Origin: JBCCXL01 sp039191605
GTDB taxonomy: Bacteria; Acidobacteriota; Thermoanaerobaculia; Multivoradales; JAHZIX01
Assembly: GCA_039191605.1 (NCBI GenBank)
Contig: JBCCXL010000012.1
Span: forward strand, 140,340 to 204,339
Length of the DNA: 64,000 bases
Direction of reading: 5' to 3'
Shown here: in pieces, positions 29,294 through 37,610 of the stretch
Position numbering within the stretch: position 1 is the stretch's first letter
Layout: each line of letters opens with the position of its first letter
Notes under the pieces: model-generated
What the model was told of the DNA's origin: nothing
Database searches by the model: none
Seen by the model: only the letters and a program-made list of their open reading frames with translations
Position numbers and translations under genes: made by a program

Positions 29294-29566
29294 ATGGCCG
29301 TCGATCCCGAGCTGCTAGAGATTCTGCGTTGCCCTAAGACCAAAGCCGAGCTGGAGCTGGTAGAGCTTCCGGAGACGATCCGCACCAGCCTGGTAGAGAA
29401 GTACCGCGAGCACTTCCGGGACGAAGAGCCCGTCGTGGAGCACGGCCTTCATAGTGCACCGGCTCAGCTGGTCTATCCCATCATCTCGGATATCCCGATG
29501 ATGTTGATCGACGAGGCTCTGCCGCAGTCCATTCTGGGGCGCTCCACAGATTCCGCTGACTCTTGA
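29294..29566 (+). CDS. Trm112/UPF0434-like small protein
   Basis: 90 residues. LLEILRCPKTKAELEL near the N-terminus and LVYPIISDIPMML near the C-terminus are the two halves of the Trm112p-like fold, a small scaffold often partnered with methyltransferases. Only one cysteine of the usual zinc site is visible (Cys13), so metal binding is doubtful. It lies 60 bp after parA and overlaps the start of the next frame. Confidence 0.82.
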   Translation: MAVDPELLEILRCPKTKAELELVELPETIRTSLVEKYREHFRDEEPVVEHGLHSAPAQLVYPIISDIPMMLIDEALPQSILGRSTDSADS

Positions 29567-30981
29567 CCGTGGGCAGCTCGCAGGAGCCGCCGCCCTCCGG
29601 CGCTGATCGCCGGACGGAGGGTGGCCCCCGGAGCCCCTCGCACGCCGCGGGGGTCGTGGCGGCCATGGCGAGCCCGGAAGGGGAATCGGAGCGAGGGGAG
29701 AAGGGGCGTCACCCGGCGTACTTTCTCTTCGCCGGCCACGTGCTGGCGGTGTTCAGCCTCGCGCTATCCAACACCCTTCTCGGCCTGACGCTGCTGGTTA
29801 CCGGGTGGAGCCGCTGGCGCCACCGCGGCAAGGCGGCGACGGCGCTGCCTCGCTGGCAGCCCTCTCCCGCCGCTCGCCGCTGGCTCGGCTGGCTGGCCCT
29901 CTACATCGCTCTGCTCTTCGCCTCGGTGGCGATGTCGACCTCGCCCCAGACCAGTCTGCGAGAGCTCTCCGACGTCTTCAACCTGGCGACGGCTCCCCTG
30001 GCGATCTGGCTGATTCGCCGCGATTCCCAGGCGCGCTGGCTAGTGAAGGCGGTGATCGTGGTGGGGCTGGCGCTGGCGGCGATGGGATTGGGGCAGTTCT
30101 TCCTCGGGCAGGACGATCTACAGAATCGCATCCGAGGGCCCCTGTCCCATTACATGACCTTCGCCGGGGTGTTGCTGATCTGCGATTGCCTGCTGCTGGC
30201 GTGGATCGCCTGCGGTCAGGGCTGGCGTCGCTGGTGGGCCTGGGCGAGCCTGTTGGTGCTCAATCTCGCGCTGCTGGGCAGCTATACCCGCAACGCCTGG
30301 GTGGCGCTGGGGGTGGTGATCATCCTGCTGCTGCTGTGGCGGCTGCCGCGGCGCTGGCTGCTCGTCGCTCCGGTGTCGATGCTGCTGGTGGCGCTGGTGA
30401 TCACCCTGCTGGCGCCGTCGCCGATCCTGCAGCGGGTGGCTTCTATCGCCGATCTGGAGGATCCCTCCAACTACGATCGGCTGTGCATGACCTACGCCGG
30501 CCTCAACATGGTGGCGGACCGCCCGGTGCTCGGCCTGGGGCCTCATATGGTTTCCGAGATGTATCCCCTCTACCGTCACCCGACGGCGCCCCGCTTCTGG
30601 GTGCCCCATTTGCACAACAGCTTCCTGAATATCGCGGCGGAGCGGGGCCTGGCTTCGCTGCTGGTCTTCCTGGTGCTGCTGGCCAGCAGCGGGCGCACCG
30701 CCTGGCGTCTGCTGCGCGAAGAGGGTGGCGCCGACGGTCCCCGGGCCTGGCTCCACATCGGCGTGCTGCTGACCCTGGTGGCCTTCAGCGTCTCCGGGCT
30801 CTTCGAGGACAACTGGGCGGATACGGAAGTGCAGCGACTCTTCCTCTTCGTCCTCGCGCTGCCCTTTTGCCTCGATAGCGTGGCGCTGTCCTCGCCTTCG
30901 TCCTCAGGCTCGTCTTCATCCTCAGGCTTGGCGCTCCGTCGCCCCGGGGCGACGGGTCAGGGGACGAGCGGCGAAAGCTGA
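29563..30981 (+). CDS. O-antigen ligase/polymerase-like membrane protein
   Basis: Up to 472 residues with 10 to 12 hydrophobic segments. The large loop contains RPVLGLGPHMV and HNSFLNIAAERG, the Wzy/WaaL-type motifs. Such proteins join polysaccharide chains to lipid carriers at the outer side of the inner membrane. The start is uncertain: TTG 29563 overlaps the Trm112-like stop, while ATG 29665 removes a proline-rich, probably non-translated leader. The C-terminal end is a serine-rich low-complexity tail. No lipopolysaccharide cluster is adjacent, but a glycosyltransferase lies at 42.4 kb. Confidence 0.85.
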   Translation: MTVGSSQEPPPSGADRRTEGGPRSPSHAAGVVAAMASPEGESERGEKGRHPAYFLFAGHVLAVFSLALSNTLLGLTLLVTGWSRWRHRGKAATALPRWQPSPAARRWLGWLALYIALLFASVAMSTSPQTSLRELSDVFNLATAPLAIWLIRRDSQARWLVKAVIVVGLALAAMGLGQFFLGQDDLQNRIRGPLSHYMTFAGVLLICDCLLLAWIACGQGWRRWWAWASLLVLNLALLGSYTRNAWVALGVVIILLLLWRLPRRWLLVAPVSMLLVALVITLLAPSPILQRVASIADLEDPSNYDRLCMTYAGLNMVADRPVLGLGPHMVSEMYPLYRHPTAPRFWVPHLHNSFLNIAAERGLASLLVFLVLLASSGRTAWRLLREEGGADGPRAWLHIGVLLTLVAFSVSGLFEDNWADTEVQRLFLFVLALPFCLDSVALSSPSSSGSSSSSGLALRRPGATGQGTSGES

Positions 30982-31186
30982 GCTTGCGCGGGAGCGGAGC
31001 CAGAGATCAAGCTGAGCCAGCGGCGAAAGCCGAGTGCTGCAGGAGGCCGAAGGGCACCGTGGTAGCATGATCAATGCCCCAAAGTCGTCGGATCGGCGTG
31101 TGCCGATCGGGACCTTGGTTGTTGATGCTCAAGGGGGTTGTTGATGCTCGCGCGCTGCTGAGGCCCACAGGCCGCAGACGCTGGAG

Positions 31187-32050
31187 ATGAAAACACCGGA
31201 GATAGGGGGAGGGCCGCCGCCGAGTCGCGTCGCTGCCCGCCCCGAATCCCTCGACGGTCTTGGGACGATGAACGAACACCCGAGTTTAGAGCCCCTTCGC
31301 CTCGACCGAGCTCTGGTGGAGCTGGGGTTGGCGGAGAGTCGCCAGCGAGCGCAGCAGGCCATCCGGGCTGGTCTGGTCTCGGTCAACGGCGCCCCGGTAT
31401 TTCGCACCGCGAGGCAGGTGATCCTGCTCGACAGGATCGTGTTGACGGCGCCGCCGGAACCCTATGTATCGAGGGCAGGGCGCAAGTTAAAGGCCGCGCT
31501 GGATTCCTTCGCCGTCTCTGCTCAGGGAGTCGTGGCGCTGGATATTGGTGCGTCTACCGGCGGGTTCACCGATTGCCTGCTGCAGCATGGCGCCGCGCGG
31601 GTCCACGCGGTGGACGTCGGCCACGGCCAGCTCCATCCTCGGCTGCGGGAAGATCCCCGGGTGGTCGTCTACGAGGGGGTGAACGCTCGCCATCTCCCCG
31701 ACGGAGTGCCTTCGGAACCCTGCGGCATGATGGTGATGGATGTCTCTTTCATCTCGGTTCTCAAGGTTTTGCCGGGGGTCTTGCCGGTGCTGCCCCAGGA
31801 TGCCCAGATGGTGGTGCTGGTGAAGCCCCAATTCGAGGCTGGGCCGCAGGGCATCGGCAAGGGAGGCGTGGTGCGCAACGAGGTGATCCGCGAGCGGGCT
31901 CTGGGGGATTGCGTTGCTGGAATGAAGGCCCTGGGTATTCAGGTGCTCTCCCACCAGGTCAACCCGGTGCCGGGAACCGACGGTAACGTGGAATACACCG
32001 TCCACGGGTGCTGGGCTCCGACGCGGCGCCGGCGGGAGTTCCTGGCGTGA
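31187..32050 (+). CDS. tlyA: TlyA family rRNA 2'-O-methyltransferase
   Basis: Up to 287 residues. An S4-like RNA-binding domain (LRLDRALVELGLAESRQRAQQAI) is followed by a Rossmann methyltransferase with VALDIGASTGGFTDCLLQ (SAM site) and MVMDVSFIS. TlyA methylates cytidines of 16S and 23S rRNA; older annotation calls it hemolysin. ATG 31187 and ATG 31268 are both possible, and the shorter one places the S4 domain right at the N-terminus. Its stop overlaps nadK (GTGA), starting the coupled chain to tamA. Confidence 0.92.
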   Translation: MKTPEIGGGPPPSRVAARPESLDGLGTMNEHPSLEPLRLDRALVELGLAESRQRAQQAIRAGLVSVNGAPVFRTARQVILLDRIVLTAPPEPYVSRAGRKLKAALDSFAVSAQGVVALDIGASTGGFTDCLLQHGAARVHAVDVGHGQLHPRLREDPRVVVYEGVNARHLPDGVPSEPCGMMVMDVSFISVLKVLPGVLPVLPQDAQMVVLVKPQFEAGPQGIGKGGVVRNEVIRERALGDCVAGMKALGIQVLSHQVNPVPGTDGNVEYTVHGCWAPTRRRREFLA

Positions 32051-33114
32051 CCGATTCCGAGACTCTCGGCGCAGGACCCCGCGACCTGGGCCCCCAGGAC
32101 TTGGGCGACGAGGAGCCAGGTCGCAGCCCCATGCGCCGAGTCGGCGTGGTGGCGAAGCCCGGCAGCCGGGCGGCGACCCGCTCCACCGCCGAGCTGGCGG
32201 AGTGGCTGATCCGTCGGGATTGTGAGGTCTTCGTCGACCAGGCCAGCCTGCGGGTGATTGCGCGACCGAATCTGCGCCCCTTCGAGCGCGACGGCGACTA
32301 CGATCTGGTGGTGGTGCTGGGAGGAGACGGCACCCTGCTTTCGGTGGCCCGCGGGTTGCGGGAGGGGGTTCCCCTGCTCGGGGTCAACCTCGGCTCCTTG
32401 GGCTTCTTGACGGAGATCGCCCGCAGCGAGCTCTACCCGGCGATGGTGCGGGTGATGCAGGGGGATTTCGAGGTCGAGGTGCGGGCTCTCCTGGACGTTC
32501 TGCTCACCCGGGTGGACGGCTCGGAGCACCGAGTGCGAGCCTTCAACGACGCGGTGATCGCCAAGGGCGCCCGTTCCCGGATCATCGAGCTCAGCGTGCG
32601 GGTGGACGGCAACCCCGTGGCCCGCTATCGCTCCGATGGCTTGATCGTCTCTACCCCTGCGGGATCTACCGCCTACAACCTCTCGGCGGGGGGCCCCATC
32701 CTCTATCCCCTGCTGCCGGTGATCGTGCTGACGCCCATCTGCCCCCATACCCTCTCCCTGCGCCCCATCGTGGTGCCCGATCGCTCCGCCATCGAGGTGG
32801 TGTTGGAGACCCCTCGAGAGGAAGTCCACCTCACGGTGGACGGTCAGGAGAGCACTACCCTCGGCTACCGGGACCGCATTTCGATTACCCGTCACCCCAG
32901 TCCGGTACGCCTGATCAAGACTCGCCACCGCACCTTCTACGACAGTCTTCGCGGCAAGCTCCACTGGGGCACTTTCCCCAAGGAGAACGGCGCGCTGGGC
33001 CTCTCGGCACCGCTGCCGGTGGGCCCGGAGGATGTCGACGGCGCGGGCAGCGAGGCGATCGAGGAGGGGGAGCACCATGGCGAGCCCGATGGGGGAGACG
33101 GCGGCGCGCCGTGA
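32047..33114 (+). CDS. nadK: NAD kinase
   Basis: 355 residues from GTG 32047, or 327 from ATG 32131. It phosphorylates NAD to NADP. Key motifs are VVLGGDGTLL (the GGDGT ATP site), LGSLGFLTE, AFNDAVIAKG (NE/D motif), STPAGSTAYNLSAGGP and HLTVDGQ. The upstream 28 residues are poor in structure, but the four-base overlap with tlyA favours the GTG. A C-terminal extension of about 50 residues beyond the enzyme core overlaps the tamB start by four bases. Confidence 0.95.
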   Translation: MTDSETLGAGPRDLGPQDLGDEEPGRSPMRRVGVVAKPGSRAATRSTAELAEWLIRRDCEVFVDQASLRVIARPNLRPFERDGDYDLVVVLGGDGTLLSVARGLREGVPLLGVNLGSLGFLTEIARSELYPAMVRVMQGDFEVEVRALLDVLLTRVDGSEHRVRAFNDAVIAKGARSRIIELSVRVDGNPVARYRSDGLIVSTPAGSTAYNLSAGGPILYPLLPVIVLTPICPHTLSLRPIVVPDRSAIEVVLETPREEVHLTVDGQESTTLGYRDRISITRHPSPVRLIKTRHRTFYDSLRGKLHWGTFPKENGALGLSAPLPVGPEDVDGAGSEAIEEGEHHGEPDGGDGGAP

Positions 33115-36100
33115 GCCTGCCGGAAGAGCTCCCGCCGCCGACGGATTCTGACGGCCGGCTGCCGCCGTCGCCCCTCTCATCGAGGGACGCCATCTCGACG
33201 GCCGCCGCGAAGGCCGGTGGCGACCGCGACCGCAGCGAGGAAGGTGCGCTTCCCGCCGCTCCAGACTCCCCGTCTTCGGAGTCCGGGGAAGGCGCCGAGC
33301 CGCCGCCGGTTTCGGCGCCTCGATGGTCCCGGCGCCTGCTTCGGATCGCTCTCTGGGCCCTGGCCATGCTGGCTCTCTCCCTCTTTGTCGGCGCCCTGGC
33401 GCTACGTTCCGATGGGGTGCAGGATCAGCTGCGGCAGTGGGTGGAGAAGCGGGCGACGGAGGTCAGCGGCCGGGAGGTCACCCTCAACGACCTCGAGGTG
33501 GAGCTGCTGCCGCCGACTCTGGAGCTGGAAGGGCTGCGGGTGGGTGGTGAGGAGAAAAGCACGCCGCCCTTTCTCGAGCTGGATCGAGCCCGGATGGAGC
33601 CGACCTTCCTCGGCCTGTGGCGGCAGCTGATCACCGGTCGCGGCCTGCATTGGCGACAGATCGATCTGAGGTCGCCGCGGCTCTATCTGCAGATCGATGA
33701 GCAGGGGGTGCTCTCGCTGCCTCGACTGCCGCCCAGCTCCGGCGGTGAGCTGCGCATCGATGCGGTGGTGGTGGAAGGCGGCGAGCTGCGGCTTGATGAT
33801 CTCCAGATCTCCCTCAGCTTCAGCGCCGAGGAGCTGCGGACCCGGCTGGTGGGGGAAGATCCGGGAGAGCTGCAGGGTCAGCTGGCGGCGGATCAGGTGA
33901 TGCTGCAGCTGCCGGAGGCGGAGCCCTACCCGGTGGATTTGAGGATCAACGGCTGGCTTAGCCCTGGCCGGGTGGACATCGTCGAGGGCAGCCTTCGCGG
34001 CCAGGACTTCGTCAGCGAGCTGGAGGGGCGCTGGGTGTGGGCGGCAAAGTCGCTGGGGGAAGACACCCTGGAGCGGGCACTGGATCCTTCCGCCGAGGAC
34101 GCTGCCGGTACCGCTGAGGCTGGGCTCCCCTCGCTGGATCCGCTGTCGCCCTCCTTCGAGGCGGATCCCTCACCGTCTCGAGAACCCGTGGCGACGATGG
34201 GGGCGCCGGAGGATTCGGCTGTCGGCGGCGCCAATGCGGGAGATGCGGCGGGAGGCGCCGAGGAGGGGCGTGGGAGCTCACCGAGCGTGCTCTATCTGGC
34301 GGTTTCCAGCCAGGGCGACGCCCGCTTCTTCGACCGCCTGGGCTATAGCGACGGCGTGGTGGAGGGATTGCTGTCCACCGAGGGGGTGGTGACCTGGCGG
34401 GCCGGGGAAAGCCTGGTGTACCGCGGGGAGGTGGCCTCCCCGGAGCTGCGCTTCCTCGGCCGGAGCTGGCAGGCCGTCGGCGGGCGGCTGGAGGCCCGGG
34501 GGGATGCGGTGCTGCTGGATCTGGAGAGCGCCAGCTACGCCGGGGGGAGCCTGGCGGGAACCCTGAGAGTGGACCCGAAGGCGCCGGGGCTTCCTCTCGA
34601 AGCGGATCTGCGCTTCGAGGGCCTGTCGGCGGACGAGCTGCTGGAGCTGGAGGGCCTGCCGCTGCGCGGGGTGGCTTCCACCATCGACGGTACCCTGCTC
34701 TACCGCTGCTCGAAGCAGGGGCGGGATCGCGGGGATGGCTGGGGCAGCTTCTCCCTCTCGCCTCGGGAAGGCGCAGTGGGTCTGCCGACGGTGGGGGAGA
34801 TTCCCTTCCTCATCGACGACGGCGTGCTCACCAGCAGCGCGGTTTTCCTCGCCTCCGAAGGGCAGCAAACCGAGGGCACTCTAAGCCTGGAGCTGCCCAC
34901 CGGCGTCGGCTCTTTGACGCTGGAGCAGAGCAGCGAGGACTTGGCTTCCCTGGCGCAGCTCTTCCTGCCCTACCTAGGCTCTGATCCCCAGGCCGCCTGG
35001 GTTCCCCAACAGGGCCAAGGTGATCTCGAGATCGCCCTGCGCTGGCCCGGCAAGGAGCAGCCGCCGCAGGTCGAGGCGCGGCTGGATCTGGAGGAGATCG
35101 TGACCTCCGAGCTGGAGGCGGACCGAGTTCGGGGCGTGCTGCGCACCCGGCCCGGCTGGCTGGATCTCTCGTCCATCGAGCTCTCCCGCGGGCGGGGGGC
35201 GATGCTGATCTCCGGCTCGGTGCCCCTCAGCGCAAGGGAGACGGCGCCGAGCGTTGAGCCACCGCTGCTGGATCTCAGCTTCGAGGCCCTGGAGTGGCCG
35301 CTGCAGGAGATCGCCTCCTTCCGCGAGCTGGGATTGCCGGGGGAAGGCCCGATCTCCGGGCGCCTGACTCTGAACGGGCCCACCGGCTCGGTGCGGGGCA
35401 GCGTTGAGGGGCGAGTGGCGCCAGCGGAGCTCTTGGGGGTGCCGTGGCGGCGGGCGGATGTACGCCTCGGCTGGGATTCCCGCGAGCTGGAGGTGGAGCA
35501 GCTGGACGTCCATGCAGCTGCCGGAACCCTCGCGGTGAGCGGCACTCTAGGGCAGGACGACGACTCCCTCGGCCTCGCTCTCTCGGCGCGGGACCTCGAT
35601 CTCTCCGCCGCTCCCTTCGCTGAATTCCTCGCCGAGCGTTCCGATCAGGTACGAGGTCGAGTAGATATCGAGGGTCGCCTGGAGGGCACCCGCTCAGCGC
35701 CCCGCGGGGGCCTGGAGGCGACGCTGCGAGAGCTCTCTCTGGGAGCCACAGCCGGGGACCCAGAGCTGCGCCCGCCGGTCTTTGCCGAGGGAACGCTAGC
35801 GGCCCAATGGGACGGGCGCCGGCTGACGGTGGAGGGGGAAGTACCGGAGCTGCTGTCGCTGCGCGGCGAAGGAGAGCTGGAGATCGACATCGCGACGGCG
35901 AAGCGGCAGGCCTCGGCGCCGGCGCTCGGGGGGCTCGGCGCCTTCACGCCGGCCGTTTCGGACACTCTAGATCTGCGGCTGGAGGTCAGCAGCGAGAGGC
36001 TTCGAGCGTTGACGGAGGTGCTGGCGGATCGGGCCCTGCCGGGGCTGGAGGGCGAGATCGCTGGCCAGGTGCGCCTCTCCGGTCAGGCTCTGGAGCCCGC

Positions 36101-37610
36101 CTCATGGCGCCTTCGGGGCACCTTCCCGCGGCTTGCGGGGAGCTACGGCGAGCGCTCCTTCGAGGCTCCCGAGGCCTTCCGTGCCGGGGTCTCTGCCCAG
36201 GCCACCTTCATCGATACCCTGCGCCTGGTGGAGGCCGAGACCGGCAGCGAAGCTCGGCTCTCCGGTCGCATCGCGGAGACCCTCGACCTGCGCTTCGACG
36301 TCGATCTGGACAGCCTGTGGCTGGAGCCTTTATGGGCGGACCTGCAGTTGCCGTCAGAGACCGATTTGCGGGGCCGCATCACCGCCCGCGGCAGCGCGAC
36401 CGGCAGCGCTTCGGCGCCGGAGCTGAGCGGCGAGGGGGAGCTGGAGATCGAGCCCTTCGTCGCCCCCTACGCGTCCCAGGCGGTGAGCGAGGCGTCGGCC
36501 CGCTTCTCCTTCGTTCCCGGCCGAATCGAGCTCAGCTCCTTGGCGGCGCGAGTCGGCGAGGGAGCCATGGAGGCCCAGGGGTGGGTCGATTGGGCACATC
36601 CGGCGCAGCCGGATCGGCAGCCGGGGTATCGCTTCAACGCGCAGCTGAAGGACCTGCGCCTGCTGTATCCGGAGGGCTGGCTGCAGGAGGGATCCGCGGA
36701 TCTGGTGCTGGTGAACGATCCGGAGCGCGGCGGTAGTGAGCTCCAGGGCACGGTGGAGCTCTCCCAGCTGCGCTACCTGGCGACGGTGGAAAACGGAGTG
36801 GTAGGGGTGCTCCAGAGCCTGCTGGCGCCGGAGCGGGTGGTGCTGGGGCCGGCGCAGGAGTGGCTGAGCGCCACCCACCTGGATCTCGACGTGCGCGCCC
36901 CCGGTACCCTGAGGGTGAGCAACCCTTTGGCGAATCTGCGCGGCAACCTGGAGCTCGAGGTGCGGGGCAATCTGGCGCGGCCGGTGCTGTTGGGGAACGT
37001 CGCTCTGCTGCCCGGCGGTACGCTGAACTATGCCGGCAATGAATACCGAGTGCGGCGCGGCCTGATGACCTTCACCAACCCCTACGCTACCGAGCCGGTG
37101 CTCGACCTCGAGGCCACCGCCCGGGTGCGCTCCTACGAAGTGCTGCTGCAGCTCGACGGCACCCTCGACCGGCTGCAGGTGGAGGTAGCCTCGGACCCGC
37201 CGCTGCCGGAGCTGGACGTGATGGCCCTGGTGGCCGGCGGCCGGCCGCTGGCGCGGCAGGCGCGTCCGGCCCTGCCTGGATCCAGCGACGAGGGGCGCCT
37301 CGACGCCGAGGCCTTCCTCTACGGTCAGGCCGCCAGCGCGCTGACGGATCGCTTCAACAACCTCTTCGGCTTCGATAAATTTCGCGTCGACCCCCTCTCC
37401 GAGGGCGGAGATTCGGTGTCCTCGGTGCGGGTCACCGTGGGCAAGCGCCTGAGCAAGGATCTCTTCGTCACCTATTCCCGGGATCCCTCCACCACCGAAG
37501 AGGACATCCTCGAGGCCGAATGGCAGGTCTCTCCATTGCTGATGCTGGTGTTTACCCAGAACGGGGATGGCTCCTTCTCCATGGATGCGCTGTGGGATCG
37601 TCAATTCTGA
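33111..37610 (+). CDS. tamB: TamB-like translocation/assembly protein
   Basis: 1499 residues, the size of TamB/AsmA-like lipid-bridge proteins. After a 70-residue Ser/Pro-rich cytoplasmic start comes one membrane helix (LLRIALWALAMLALSLFVGAL, about 83-103). A very long periplasmic beta-rich region follows. The C-terminal DUF490 (TamB) domain covers about the last 330 residues, with RRGLMTFTNPYATEPVLDLEATA and a basic FVTYSRDPSTTEE end. TamB spans the periplasm and, with TamA, helps insert outer membrane proteins or move phospholipids. GTG 33111 overlaps the nadK stop, and its 3' end overlaps the tamA gene, the usual partner order. Confidence 0.93.
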   Translation: MSLPEELPPPTDSDGRLPPSPLSSRDAISTAAAKAGGDRDRSEEGALPAAPDSPSSESGEGAEPPPVSAPRWSRRLLRIALWALAMLALSLFVGALALRSDGVQDQLRQWVEKRATEVSGREVTLNDLEVELLPPTLELEGLRVGGEEKSTPPFLELDRARMEPTFLGLWRQLITGRGLHWRQIDLRSPRLYLQIDEQGVLSLPRLPPSSGGELRIDAVVVEGGELRLDDLQISLSFSAEELRTRLVGEDPGELQGQLAADQVMLQLPEAEPYPVDLRINGWLSPGRVDIVEGSLRGQDFVSELEGRWVWAAKSLGEDTLERALDPSAEDAAGTAEAGLPSLDPLSPSFEADPSPSREPVATMGAPEDSAVGGANAGDAAGGAEEGRGSSPSVLYLAVSSQGDARFFDRLGYSDGVVEGLLSTEGVVTWRAGESLVYRGEVASPELRFLGRSWQAVGGRLEARGDAVLLDLESASYAGGSLAGTLRVDPKAPGLPLEADLRFEGLSADELLELEGLPLRGVASTIDGTLLYRCSKQGRDRGDGWGSFSLSPREGAVGLPTVGEIPFLIDDGVLTSSAVFLASEGQQTEGTLSLELPTGVGSLTLEQSSEDLASLAQLFLPYLGSDPQAAWVPQQGQGDLEIALRWPGKEQPPQVEARLDLEEIVTSELEADRVRGVLRTRPGWLDLSSIELSRGRGAMLISGSVPLSARETAPSVEPPLLDLSFEALEWPLQEIASFRELGLPGEGPISGRLTLNGPTGSVRGSVEGRVAPAELLGVPWRRADVRLGWDSRELEVEQLDVHAAAGTLAVSGTLGQDDDSLGLALSARDLDLSAAPFAEFLAERSDQVRGRVDIEGRLEGTRSAPRGGLEATLRELSLGATAGDPELRPPVFAEGTLAAQWDGRRLTVEGEVPELLSLRGEGELEIDIATAKRQASAPALGGLGAFTPAVSDTLDLRLEVSSERLRALTEVLADRALPGLEGEIAGQVRLSGQALEPASWRLRGTFPRLAGSYGERSFEAPEAFRAGVSAQATFIDTLRLVEAETGSEARLSGRIAETLDLRFDVDLDSLWLEPLWADLQLPSETDLRGRITARGSATGSASAPELSGEGELEIEPFVAPYASQAVSEASARFSFVPGRIELSSLAARVGEGAMEAQGWVDWAHPAQPDRQPGYRFNAQLKDLRLLYPEGWLQEGSADLVLVNDPERGGSELQGTVELSQLRYLATVENGVVGVLQSLLAPERVVLGPAQEWLSATHLDLDVRAPGTLRVSNPLANLRGNLELEVRGNLARPVLLGNVALLPGGTLNYAGNEYRVRRGLMTFTNPYATEPVLDLEATARVRSYEVLLQLDGTLDRLQVEVASDPPLPELDVMALVAGGRPLARQARPALPGSSDEGRLDAEAFLYGQAASALTDRFNNLFGFDKFRVDPLSEGGDSVSSVRVTVGKRLSKDLFVTYSRDPSTTEEDILEAEWQVSPLLMLVFTQNGDGSFSMDALWDRQF